A program made the position numbers and the translations under genes. Shown piece by piece: positions 1-6,258 of a DNA stretch of 14,600 bases. The notes beneath the pieces are model-generated. The model was not told where the DNA came from, did no database searches, and worked only from the letters and a program-made list of their open reading frames with translations. Position 1 is the first letter of the stretch. Every line of letters starts with the position of its first letter. This DNA comes from Dichotomicrobium sp046543175 (GTDB lineage Bacteria > Pseudomonadota > Alphaproteobacteria > Rhizobiales > Rhodomicrobiaceae), in the NCBI GenBank assembly GCA_046543175.1, contig JBKGZY010000051.1, positions 1 through 14,600 of the forward strand, in the 5' to 3' direction.

Positions 1-176
1 TCCTCACCGGCGGCACCGACGCCGTCACGCGCGTGCTGATCGAAACGCTGGACACGAAAACGCGCGATCGCTGGTTCACGGTCGGCGTTTCCCCGAATAT
101 CGTCGACGCGTCGTTCGAGGCGCTGATCGACTCGATCACCTACAAGCTGATGCGCGAGAACGTGCCGGTGCATTAG
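1..176 (+). CDS. cimA: Citramalate synthase (or 2-isopropylmalate synthase), C-terminal end, partial
   Basis: Only the last 57 codons are inside the window; the reading frame enters at base 3 and stops with TAG at 174-176. The visible peptide has the signature of the C-terminal allosteric (LeuA dimer) domain: GGTDAVTRVLIET near the start, then WFTVGVSPNIVDASFEAL and SITYKL at the end. The pattern W-x-TVGVS-x-NI-x-DASFEAL-x-DS is what I know from (R)-citramalate synthase CimA and the long isopropylmalate synthases, which condense acetyl-CoA with pyruvate or 2-oxoisovalerate for isoleucine or leucine synthesis. The domain binds the feedback-inhibiting amino acid. I prefer CimA because its tail usually ends shortly after this motif, as here. 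The catalytic barrel lies outside the window, so the substrate cannot be settled. Confidence 0.82.
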   Translation, partial: LTGGTDAVTRVLIETLDTKTRDRWFTVGVSPNIVDASFEALIDSITYKLMRENVPVH

Positions 177-209
177 CAGCCGTTTCCGACCGATCATAAC
201 CGCGCTTTC

Positions 210-384
210 CCCGTGCTTGACACGGGCAGCCATCGTCGGGTGCCTTGTCATTGTGCGGCTCGCTGTCGTCCCGTGCGCGGCGCGGCATAAAATGACGCGG
301 CGCAGACACGGGACCCACAGCAGTGCCAAGGAGAACGATCCCGGGTCAGCAGCGCATCACTAACGTGCTGCGCAGCGCCCGGGA
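210..384. repeat. Cluster of intergenic palindromes (REP-like)
   Basis: Three inverted repeats lie close together. The first is CCCGTG (210-215), loop CTTGA, CACGGG (221-226), a perfect 6-bp stem. The second is GTCCCGTG (268-275) with CACGGGAC (307-314), a perfect 8-bp stem around 31 bases. The third is TCCCGGG (339-345) with CCCGGGA (378-384), continued inwards by 349-360 against 365-376 with two mismatches and a TAAC loop, making a 46-base hairpin. Palindromes built on CCCGKG-CTTGA-CMCGGG and CCCGGGTC...GCGC...CCCGGGA recur between genes in several alphaproteobacterial genomes, as far as I recall. I infer a dispersed REP-like element; only one copy is in this window, so repetition cannot be shown here. 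Confidence 0.5.
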
Positions 385-452
385 CGACATATTCCGGGTT
401 GTCATTCAGACAAATTTGCCGGAAGCGTTTTACGATTTCAAAATGCGTTGGA

Positions 453-476
453 GGCGCCTGACGGCGCCAAGGGGGG
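453..476 (+). promoter_or_regulatory. Hairpin abutting the ribosome binding site of the DUF423 gene
   Basis: GGCGCC (453-458), loop TGAC, GGCGCC (463-468) forms a 6-bp GC stem with a tetraloop. It is followed without a gap by the purine-rich Shine-Dalgarno stretch AAGGGGGG (469-476), three bases before the ATG at 480. The spacing is short, but this is the only good ribosome binding site near the start and it decides the start choice. The stem could affect ribosome access; that is inference. Confidence 0.4.
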
Positions 477-479
477 CGG

Positions 480-911
480 ATGTCATACAGGTTCTGGGTC
501 TTCGCCGCCGCGGCGCTGGGGATGCTGGGCGTTCTCGCCGGCTCGGTCGGCGCGCACGCCCTGCCCGGCTATCCCGACGAGGCAAGGCGGATTTACGATA
601 CCGCCCTGCGCTACCACATCATGCATGTGCCCGCGCTGCTGGCCGTCGCCTGGCTGGCCTCGCTGGATGCGCGGCGCGGGGGCCGAAGCTGGCTGACGCA
701 GTTCGCGGGCGTCGCGTTCATCGCCGGCGTGATATTGTTTTCCGGCGTGCTGTATCTTCAGACGGTCTCCGGCTTCGCGCTCGGCCTGCCGCTGCCGCCG
801 CTCGGCGGGCTGATGCTGATTTTCGGCTGGGCGGCGATGGCACTGGCCGCGTTCGGATTGCCCGATCTGCGCAGGCCGGAGCGAAACCAGGGAGGCGGAC
901 CCCATGACTGA
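480..911 (+). CDS. DUF423 family small integral membrane protein
   Basis: The protein has 143 residues and about four predicted membrane helices (roughly residues 5-22, 43-62, 72-93 and 98-119). The signature of DUF423 (the YgdD-like family) is clear: G-x-L-AGSVGAHAL near residues 17-28, then a YDTALRYHIMHVPALLAVAW stretch in the second helix. Family members are usually 120-145 residues, so this one is full length. The molecular function of DUF423 is not known; it sits in the inner membrane. The ATG at 480 has a Shine-Dalgarno stretch just upstream. The stop codon overlaps the start of pncA by 8 bases (904-911), so the two are probably cotranscribed and translationally coupled. The tail after the last helix is hydrophilic (RRPERNQGGG), as expected for a cytoplasmic end. 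Confidence 0.88.
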   Translation: MSYRFWVFAAAALGMLGVLAGSVGAHALPGYPDEARRIYDTALRYHIMHVPALLAVAWLASLDARRGGRSWLTQFAGVAFIAGVILFSGVLYLQTVSGFALGLPLPPLGGLMLIFGWAAMALAAFGLPDLRRPERNQGGGPHD

Positions 912-1473
912 CCCGCGCCAGAATCTCCAGGATGGCGACGCGCTGCTGGTCGTCGATGTGCAGAACGATTTCTGCCCCGGCGGGGCGCTGGCGATTCCCG
1001 AGGGCGACAAGGTGATCGCGCCATTGAACGACTGGATCGCCGCCGCGCAGGAGGCGGGTTTGCCCGTCTATGCCTCGCGGGATTGGCACCCGGCCAACCA
1101 CCTCAGCTTCGAACCGCAGGGCGGGCCGTGGCCGCCGCATTGCGTGCAGGACACGCCCGGCGCGGCGTTTCACGACTCGCTCGAGCTCGGCGACGGCGTG
1201 ATCGTCGTGACCAAGGGCACGCGCTTCGACCAGGACCAGTATTCCGCCTTCGACGAGACCGGGCTGGCCGAGGAATTGAAGCGCGCGGGCGTGAAGCGGC
1301 TGTGGATCGGCGGGCTGGCGCAGGATGTCTGCGTGAAGGCGAGCGCCATCGACGCCGCGAAGGCCGGCTTCGAGGCGCGCATTATCCCCGAGGCGACCCT
1401 GCCGGTGACGCCGGAAGGCGGCCGCGAGGCGAACGAGGAGATGCGCGCCGCCGGCGTCAGGATCGAGACTTGA
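904..1473 (+). CDS. pncA: Nicotinamidase (pyrazinamidase-type)
   Basis: PncA hydrolyses nicotinamide to nicotinate and ammonia in the cytoplasm, the first step of deamidating NAD salvage. The 189-residue protein has the isochorismatase-like fold motifs: LLVVDVQNDFCPGGAL at the N-terminus, with catalytic Asp18; RDWHPANH with metal ligands Asp60 and His62; PPHCVQ with metal ligand His79; VTKGT with catalytic Lys104; and GLAQDVCVKA with nucleophile Cys143. All triad and metal positions match known nicotinamidases. Many homologues have GLATDYCV; here it is GLAQDVCV, a mild variation. The ATG at 904 overlaps the DUF423 stop and has GGGAGG at 890-895, eight bases upstream. Its 3' end overlaps, tail to tail, the gene for the next enzyme of the pathway, nicotinate phosphoribosyltransferase, on the other strand. 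Confidence 0.95.
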   Translation: MTDPRQNLQDGDALLVVDVQNDFCPGGALAIPEGDKVIAPLNDWIAAAQEAGLPVYASRDWHPANHLSFEPQGGPWPPHCVQDTPGAAFHDSLELGDGVIVVTKGTRFDQDQYSAFDETGLAEELKRAGVKRLWIGGLAQDVCVKASAIDAAKAGFEARIIPEATLPVTPEGGREANEEMRAAGVRIET

Positions 1474-2851
1474 GGTCCGCGCCGGTTCGGCGCCGTTCCG
1501 GCCCGCCGAGATAGGCGCGCACCTCTTCGGTGTAGCTCTCCAGCGCATCGCTGATGGCGACCGGATAGGCGCTTTTCGCCGGTTCGACAGCGCGGATATG
1601 GGCCGGCAGCCTGGCAAGCTCGCGCGCGGCCCGCTCGCGGATGGCCTCGAGCGAGGGCGCGGGCCGCGTCCGCTCGCCGCCGCGCATGACGCGTTCGATC
1701 AGCGGCCGGCCCTCCAGCGCTTCGTTCGCCAGCCCGATGGTATCGCCCGCCGCCTGCCCGTCCGGCGTCTCGCGGCGGAAAACCTGCTTGAGGCCGGGAT
1801 AGGACGCCTTTCCGGTCGAGAGCTTCATCCGCCCTTCACCGGCATAGGCGGTGAGCTTGTAGGCGATCTCCAGCGACGGCGCATCGTCGGACACCCCCAT
1901 CGCGGTGCCGACACCAAAACCGTCGATCGGCGCACCGTCTGCCAGCAGCGCCGCGATCCTGTACTCGTCCAGCCCGCCGCTGGCGAAGACGCCGACGCTT
2001 TGAAGCCCCGCCTCATCGAGCATGGCGCGGGTCTTGCGGCTCAGCTCCAGCAGGTCGCCGCTGTCGAGCCGCACGGCCTGCACGGCGAAGTCGTCGCCCA
2101 GCCTGCGCGCCAGCTCGATCACGTGTTGCACGCCCTGGAGCGTGTCGTAGGTATCGACCAGCAGCACCGTATCGGGATAGCTGCGGACGAATGCCGCGAA
2201 GGCTTCGGCCTCGTTCGCGAACGCCTCGATATAGCTATGCGCCATCGTGCCCGAAACCGGGATGCCATAGGCGCGTCCGGCCTCCACGTTCGAGGTTGCG
2301 TTCACCCCGGCGATGTGAAACGCGCGCGCCGCCTTCATCGCCGCGTCGCGCCCGTGCATGCGCCTTGCGCCGAAGTCGACGACGCTGCGCCCCTGCGCCG
2401 CTTCGACGACCCGCGCCGCCTTCGTCGCCAGCATGGTCTGCAACTGGATGATGTTCATCACCGCCGTCTCGACGAGTTGCGCCTGCGCGATCGGCGCCTC
2501 GATCTCGACCAGCGGCTCGTTCGCGAAGACGGGCGTGCCCTCGGCCACGGCATGGACGTCGCCGGTGAACCGGAACGTTCCGAGCCAGTCGAGAAACGCC
2601 GGCGAGAAGCGGCCGAGACTGTTGAGATACACGATGTCCGTCTCATCGAAACGCAGTTTCTCCAGGTAGGCGAGAACGTCGTCCAGCCCGGCCGCGAGCA
2701 GGAAATTCCGGTTTTCCGGCAATTCGCGCACGAACAGCGAAAACGCCGCGCGCTCATGCATGTCCCGATCGAAATAGGACTGCATCATCGTGAGTTCATA
2801 CAGATCGGTGAACAGCGCCGCGGTCGGCGACGTCGGGTCTGTCTGAGACAT
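1457..2851 (-). CDS. pncB: Nicotinate phosphoribosyltransferase
   Basis: This enzyme joins nicotinate to PRPP, usually with ATP hydrolysis, to give nicotinate mononucleotide in the Preiss-Handler route. With the chosen start it has 464 residues. Visible family motifs are LFTDLYELTMMQSY (about 13-26), DFGARR (159-164), GTMAHS (201-206), RLDSGDL (261-267), ASGGLDE (290-296) and GFGVGTAM (311-318). His205 in GTMAHS corresponds to the histidine that is phosphorylated in studied homologues. The opening motif is typical of the bacterial NAPRTase subfamily with TDLYELTMMQ. The open frame extends upstream to 2932, but the extra 27 residues would run into the protease gene and look unlike protein; ATG at 2851, before MSQTDPT, has a weak GGA about ten bases upstream. 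It lies 37 bases after the M48 protease gene on the same strand, so cotranscription is likely. Confidence 0.94.
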   Translation of the reverse strand: MSQTDPTSPTAALFTDLYELTMMQSYFDRDMHERAAFSLFVRELPENRNFLLAAGLDDVLAYLEKLRFDETDIVYLNSLGRFSPAFLDWLGTFRFTGDVHAVAEGTPVFANEPLVEIEAPIAQAQLVETAVMNIIQLQTMLATKAARVVEAAQGRSVVDFGARRMHGRDAAMKAARAFHIAGVNATSNVEAGRAYGIPVSGTMAHSYIEAFANEAEAFAAFVRSYPDTVLLVDTYDTLQGVQHVIELARRLGDDFAVQAVRLDSGDLLELSRKTRAMLDEAGLQSVGVFASGGLDEYRIAALLADGAPIDGFGVGTAMGVSDDAPSLEIAYKLTAYAGEGRMKLSTGKASYPGLKQVFRRETPDGQAAGDTIGLANEALEGRPLIERVMRGGERTRPAPSLEAIRERAARELARLPAHIRAVEPAKSAYPVAISDALESYTEEVRAYLGGPERRRTGADLKSRS

Positions 2852-2888
2852 GATCTGTCGTTCCGATCCAGTCGGTTCCGGTTTCCAG

Positions 2889-3860
2889 CTAATACCACAG
2901 CCCGGAGATCCAGCGATAGCGCGGGCGCGCAAAGAAGCCGCCCATCTCGGCCAACTGGTCCAGTGGGTCGGCGGGCACCGGCAACGGCTCGAGATCGCGC
3001 GGATCGAGTTCGCGCAGGCGGGCCACCCGGTCCTCGGTCCGGGGGTGCGAGCGCAGCAGGGACGGCGCCGGGTTCTTGCGCCCGGGCATGAGGATGTTTT
3101 CCCAGAACTGTCCCTGATAGCGTTCCAGCTTCATCAGCGCGGAGGCCAGCCCGTCCGGGTCGCCGGACAGCCGCGCGCCTTCCAGATCGGCGTCGTATTC
3201 GCGCGTGCGCGACAGCGCCAGTTGCAGCACCGCCGAGATCGTCGGCGCGAAATAAAGCAGGATTACCGGCGCCCAGGGAATATGCGCCTCGCCCATCAAC
3301 ACCAGCGGCAAATTGACCGCGACCAGAAACACGGCGAGGTAGCTCATGAACAGCGTCAGCCGGCTGAGCATGTCGGCCACGCCCATGATCCACAGGTCGC
3401 CGTTGCGGACATGGCTGATCTCGTGGGCCAGGACGCCGGCAAGCTCGCGCGTATTGAGACGATTCAGCATCCCTGTGGTGACGCCGATCGAGGCGTTGTC
3501 GCGCCGGCCGGTGGCGAACGCGTTCATCATGTCGCTGGGAATGACATAGACCTTCGGCACGGCTTCCAGCCCGGCGCGGCGGGCAAGCGCGCCAACGATA
3601 TGCAAGAGCCCGCCGCCGTACCGCGGCGACAGGCGGCGCCCGTTGTACATGCGCATGATCGCTTCGGGCGCCACCTGCGGACCGATCAGCAACAGCAGGG
3701 CAATCGACATGAATGTCCAGAGGACCCCCGCCCCGCCGAACAGCAAATAGGCACAAAGCGCCGTCAGCGCCGCGATCCCGCCGACAAGAACGATAGAGTG
3801 GATAAAGTTGCGCAGCTTGGGCGGGAGGTCGCCGTCCAGCCGGGACAAAAGGTCATTCAT
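2889..3860 (-). CDS. HtpX-like M48 family membrane zinc metalloprotease
   Basis: The 323-residue protein has two N-terminal membrane helices (about 20-40 and 46-63), a cytoplasmic catalytic segment, then two more hydrophobic segments (about 164-186 and 195-215). The zinc-binding HEISH motif is at 146-150, in the context ELAGVLAHEISHVRNGD, and the third ligand is Glu221 in TREYDAD. MNAFATGR (112-119) is also typical of the HtpX group. HtpX proteases degrade misfolded inner-membrane proteins; that role is inferred for this one. It is slightly longer than E. coli HtpX (about 290) and has a proline- and arginine-rich tail ending in aromatic residues. A GTG at 3881 could add seven residues, but the ATG at 3860 has AGG four bases upstream and starts a normal N-terminus. 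It lies between the LOG-family gene (89-bp gap) and pncB (37-bp gap). Confidence 0.9.
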   Translation of the reverse strand: MNDLLSRLDGDLPPKLRNFIHSIVLVGGIAALTALCAYLLFGGAGVLWTFMSIALLLLIGPQVAPEAIMRMYNGRRLSPRYGGGLLHIVGALARRAGLEAVPKVYVIPSDMMNAFATGRRDNASIGVTTGMLNRLNTRELAGVLAHEISHVRNGDLWIMGVADMLSRLTLFMSYLAVFLVAVNLPLVLMGEAHIPWAPVILLYFAPTISAVLQLALSRTREYDADLEGARLSGDPDGLASALMKLERYQGQFWENILMPGRKNPAPSLLRSHPRTEDRVARLRELDPRDLEPLPVPADPLDQLAEMGGFFARPRYRWISGLWY

Positions 3861-3949
3861 GGAGCCTGATCCGCGAAACACCTCTGGCTTTTATACGTCA
3901 GGGAGATAATCACTCGGGAAGCGAATGGCGACCGGACGCGGCGGCGATC

Positions 3950-4558
3950 TCACGCGAAATGGTCGATCGCGCTCACATCCGCGCCCGTGCCGTGCGCGCG
4001 CAGGAACGGGATGACCGCTTCGACCCGTTCGACGACATGGAAAACCGGCTCAAGACCCGGCCGAATGAAGGTTTCGCGGCGCATCTGCTCCATCAGGTCG
4101 AGCAGCGGACGCCAGTAATCGGCGGTGTTGACCACGACCACCGGCTTCTCGTGATGGGCGAGCTGCACCCATGTCAGTTGCTCCACCAGTTCCTCGAGCG
4201 TGCCGATGCCGCCGGGAAGCGCCACAAACGCGTCGGAGCGCCTGAACATGAGCATCTTGCGCTCGTGGAGGTCCTTGGTGATGACCAGTTCGTCGAGGTC
4301 GGCGTAAGGCTTCTCGATGGCGACAAGGCTTTCGGGGATAATACCCGTCACCGCCCCGCCGTTTTCCATGACCGCGCGGGCCACCTCGCCCATCAGCCCG
4401 TTGCCGCCGCCGCCATAGATAAGCCGGATATTCGCCTGCGCCATGTCCGTGCCCAGCCGGCGCGCGGCCTCGGCGTAGCGCGGATTCTTGCCGCTGCCGG
4501 ACCCGCAATACACACAGACAGTTTCGATCGGTTGACTGGGCATTCCCGTCTCTTTCAT
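3950..4558 (-). CDS. LOG family protein (TIGR00730), nucleoside monophosphate phosphoribohydrolase-like
   Basis: Proteins of this family have a Rossmann-like fold, and characterised members (LOG, YgdH-like) hydrolyse AMP or cytokinin riboside monophosphates to the free base and ribose 5-phosphate. The 202-residue protein shows VCVYCGS (14-20), RLIYGGGGNGLMGEVA (45-60), HERK (98-101) and the diagnostic PGGIGTLEE (115-123). All active-site positions that I know appear present. Members were once called lysine decarboxylases, which is a misannotation. ATG at 4558 has no visible ribosome binding site; a second ATG at 4543 (MPSQPIE) has GAG six bases upstream and would give 197 residues, so the true start may be 4543. 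Two promoter-like stretches lie upstream near 4616-4630. It is probably the first gene of a minus-strand unit with the protease and pncB. The physiological substrate cannot be told from sequence. Confidence 0.9.
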   Translation of the reverse strand: MKETGMPSQPIETVCVYCGSGSGKNPRYAEAARRLGTDMAQANIRLIYGGGGNGLMGEVARAVMENGGAVTGIIPESLVAIEKPYADLDELVITKDLHERKMLMFRRSDAFVALPGGIGTLEELVEQLTWVQLAHHEKPVVVVNTADYWRPLLDLMEQMRRETFIRPGLEPVFHVVERVEAVIPFLRAHGTGADVSAIDHFA

Positions 4559-4592
4559 GGATTTGGTTTGCGCGGTTTATGGCGAGGTGCAC

Positions 4593-4630
4593 TTCAACGC
4601 AGTAACCTTTTGATGTATAATTTCAGTATA
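4593..4630. promoter_or_regulatory. Candidate divergent promoter region
   Basis: On the + strand TTCAAC (4593-4598), a 17-base spacer and TATAAT (4616-4621, a perfect -10 consensus) point towards the LysM gene, with a start of transcription expected near 4628. On the minus strand TATACT (complement of 4625-4630) could serve as the -10 for the LOG-family gene, but no good -35 is seen for it. The stretch is distinctly AT-rich compared with its surroundings. The assignment uses the general sigma-70 consensus only. Confidence 0.35.
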
Positions 4631-4756
4631 TGCCCGGCAACCGCGCCGGCCAGACGCGCCCTGCCGCCGCCGTCTCGACAAGGGACGAGGTTCTGACACG
4701 AAAAACCGAACCTTGGCAACGGTGTTTAACAATCGGGTGATTTTGCAACGCGTTTG

Positions 4757-4769
4757 CGCTAGTCTAGCG
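4757..4769. promoter_or_regulatory. Perfect 13-bp palindrome upstream of the LysM gene
   Basis: CGCTAG-T-CTAGCG is a perfect inverted repeat with a single central base. It lies 66-78 bases before the ATG at 4835 and about 130 bases downstream of the candidate -10 at 4616. It could be a binding site for a dimeric regulator or simply a short palindrome in the leader. No regulator is recognised. Confidence 0.25.
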
Positions 4770-4834
4770 GCAACCAAGGTGTTCCGGGTTTGCGCCTGAG
4801 GGCGGCTGGCATCTCGATCACTGCGAGTTGCGCC

Positions 4835-6046
4835 ATGTCTGGACTGAGACGAGTTCTGTTTTTCGGGGTGGTGGTGGCCGCCGGCGCTATTGCTTTGTAT
4901 TTCTACGGTGGTGACGGCTGGCTGCGGAACGAAATTGCCGGGATTTTCAGCGGGCCGACAACCCAGGTCAAACACGACGTGACCACGCCGGATACCGAAG
5001 CGGAACCCGCCAGCCTGGAACCCGCCTCCGGGGAAGCGGCCGGGGCGCCCCAGCCTCCGGCCTTCGACGTGGTCCGCGTCGAGGACTCGGGCGAGATGGT
5101 CGTCGCCGGCGTCGCACCGCCGGGCTGGACCGTGCGCATCCACACGCAGCAGGGCACAGTCGGCACGACCGAGGCCGGTATCGACGGCACCTGGGCGCTG
5201 CTGCCTGAAAAGCCGCTGCCGGCGGGCAGTCATTCGCTGAGCCTGACAGCGCTTGCACCGGATGGCTCCCGCTCCGTCGATGGCACGGCGCGCGTGGCCG
5301 TGTCAGTGTCGAGAGGCGGCGCGCCGGCCGTCGTGGCGCTTTCGGACAGCGACAAGCCGACCCGCGTCCTGCAATCCGGCATGACCGCCACGGATGACAC
5401 GCCGGAGGCGAAAGCTCCGGCCCAAGACAGCGCGGCGGGAACCATCGCCTTTTCCGCGGTCGATTACGAGGACGAACAGGAAACCGGCCAGTTGTACATG
5501 AGCGGCAAGGCGAAGTCCGAAGCCCGTATCGCGCTTTATCTGGACAATCGCTTCATCGGCTCGACCAGGGCGGACAAGACGGGTGTGTGGGAGTTTTCCA
5601 TCACCGATATTCTCGACGCGGAATCGCATGTCCTTCGGGCCGATCACGTGGACATGGAGAAGGGCGAGGTGCTGTCGCGCGCCGAGGTGGCTTTCGAGCC
5701 GGATGGCGTGGCAACGGCGTCGGCCAACGGTAAGGAAACACGCACGGCGGTCGGGGCGGCGCAGGCAACGGCGGATGCGCCGCGAGATGAGCCGGGCCAA
5801 ACGCCACTTGCCGGGCAGGCAAGTACATCCGTTGCGACGGCATCCGACGCGGCGGATGTCGATGAAGCTGACAGGGTCGAGCCGAAAGAGGCGATCGTCG
5901 TGCACCGCGGCGACACGCTCTGGCACATCGCCGAACGGCATTATGGAAGTGGCGTGCGCTACACCAAGATCTTCCGCAACAACCGCGACCAGATCCGCAG
6001 CCCGCACCGGATTTATCCCGGCCAGCAATTCGAACTGCCGCAATAG
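4835..6046 (+). CDS. Membrane-anchored LysM peptidoglycan-binding protein with two Ig-like domains
   Basis: From ATG 4835 the protein has 403 residues. It begins with a short basic stretch and one membrane helix (about 6-24) and no clear signal cleavage site, so the rest probably lies in the periplasm. Two Ig-like beta domains follow: about 76-158 (FDVVRVEDSGEMVVAGVAPPG...GTWALLPEKPLPAGSHSLSL) and about 203-288 (GQLYMSGKAKSEARIALYLD...GVWEFSI). An acidic, alanine-rich linker leads to a C-terminal LysM domain (about 352-402) starting VVHRGDTLWHIAERHYGSG and ending YPGQQFELP. LysM binds N-acetylglucosamine polymers, so I infer a cell-envelope structural or docking role. The start is uncertain: TTG at 4790 has AAGGTG at 4776-4781 and would add 15 residues, but ATG 4835 gives a more natural membrane anchor. 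Proline-rich linkers and weak conservation outside LysM are normal for this type. Confidence 0.87.
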   Translation: MSGLRRVLFFGVVVAAGAIALYFYGGDGWLRNEIAGIFSGPTTQVKHDVTTPDTEAEPASLEPASGEAAGAPQPPAFDVVRVEDSGEMVVAGVAPPGWTVRIHTQQGTVGTTEAGIDGTWALLPEKPLPAGSHSLSLTALAPDGSRSVDGTARVAVSVSRGGAPAVVALSDSDKPTRVLQSGMTATDDTPEAKAPAQDSAAGTIAFSAVDYEDEQETGQLYMSGKAKSEARIALYLDNRFIGSTRADKTGVWEFSITDILDAESHVLRADHVDMEKGEVLSRAEVAFEPDGVATASANGKETRTAVGAAQATADAPRDEPGQTPLAGQASTSVATASDAADVDEADRVEPKEAIVVHRGDTLWHIAERHYGSGVRYTKIFRNNRDQIRSPHRIYPGQQFELPQ

Positions 6047-6093
6047 GGCGGTATCCCGGCCATGCCGACGTCTCGGCCCGCCGCTGCGCCGGT

Positions 6094-6122
6094 TTGCGTC
6101 AGCCGGTGCGAACCTCTATATC
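6094..6122 (+). promoter_or_regulatory. Candidate sigma-70-type promoter of the Atm1-like exporter gene
   Basis: TTGCGT (6094-6099), a 17-base spacer and TATATC (6117-6122) fit a housekeeping promoter reasonably, in the only AT-rich part of the 212-base gap between the LysM gene and the exporter gene. Expected start of transcription is near 6129, giving a leader of about 130 bases. A GC hairpin (6086-6092 with 6103-6109) overlaps the -35 side and may be the end of the LysM transcript, although no T-run directly follows. Confidence 0.4.
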
Positions 6123-6125
6123 TGT

Positions 6126-6140
6126 TTTGAATTATTCAAA
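6126..6140. promoter_or_regulatory. 15-bp palindrome, candidate operator at the Atm1-like gene promoter
   Basis: TTTGAAT-T-ATTCAAA is a perfect 7-1-7 inverted repeat placed directly over the expected start of transcription. The 7-1-7 geometry equals that used to describe Fur boxes (TGATAAT-N-ATTATCA), and four of seven positions in each half agree, but this is not a Fur box by sequence. An iron- or redox-linked regulator would suit an Atm1-type gene; the regulator is unknown. Confidence 0.35.
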
Positions 6141-6258
6141 GTCGGAATGGGGCTGAATTTCCTTGGCGCCGTGCGGCCCGTCCGGGCGCCGGCCGTATGC
6201 GAACGCATGCCGCCGTGCAAGGAACGCAGCCGAAAGCCCAGGCCCCGCAGGATTCAGT

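Larger units (their letters stand above)
177..479. other. Intergenic region with palindrome cluster, no gene
   Basis: This 303-base stretch lies between the citramalate synthase stop and the DUF423 start. ORFs crossing it (323-907 +, 136-318 -) are arginine-, proline- and alanine-rich shadows with no family signature. It holds three strong hairpins between 210 and 384 (separate entry), then a less GC-rich stretch (about 388-450) that may carry the promoter of the downstream genes, then a 6-bp hairpin at 453-468 directly before the ribosome binding site. No T-run follows any hairpin, so none looks like a standard Rho-independent terminator. Confidence 0.6.

Noticed and set aside
210..384. CRISPR array or Rho-independent terminators
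   Set aside because: The palindromes differ in length and spacing, there are no equal direct repeats with spacers, and no T-run follows any stem.
323..907. Plus-strand frame of 194 codons covering the palindrome region
   Set aside because: It overlaps the well-supported DUF423 gene in another frame, has no ribosome binding site for ATG and becomes an arginine/alanine-rich shadow.
1598..3091. Open frame of 497 codons on the plus strand
   Set aside because: It is antisense to nicotinate phosphoribosyltransferase and the M48 protease, with low-complexity Arg/His/Gln composition and no family motif.
3888..3918. Heat-shock-type promoter before the HtpX-like gene
   Set aside because: On the minus strand a TATAAA is present near 3890-3895, but no sigma-32-like -10 (CCCCAT) or matching -35 is seen at the right distance.
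6126..6140. Calling the palindrome a Fur or Irr box
   Set aside because: The geometry fits, but only four of seven half-site positions agree with the E. coli Fur consensus, so naming the regulator would go beyond the evidence.
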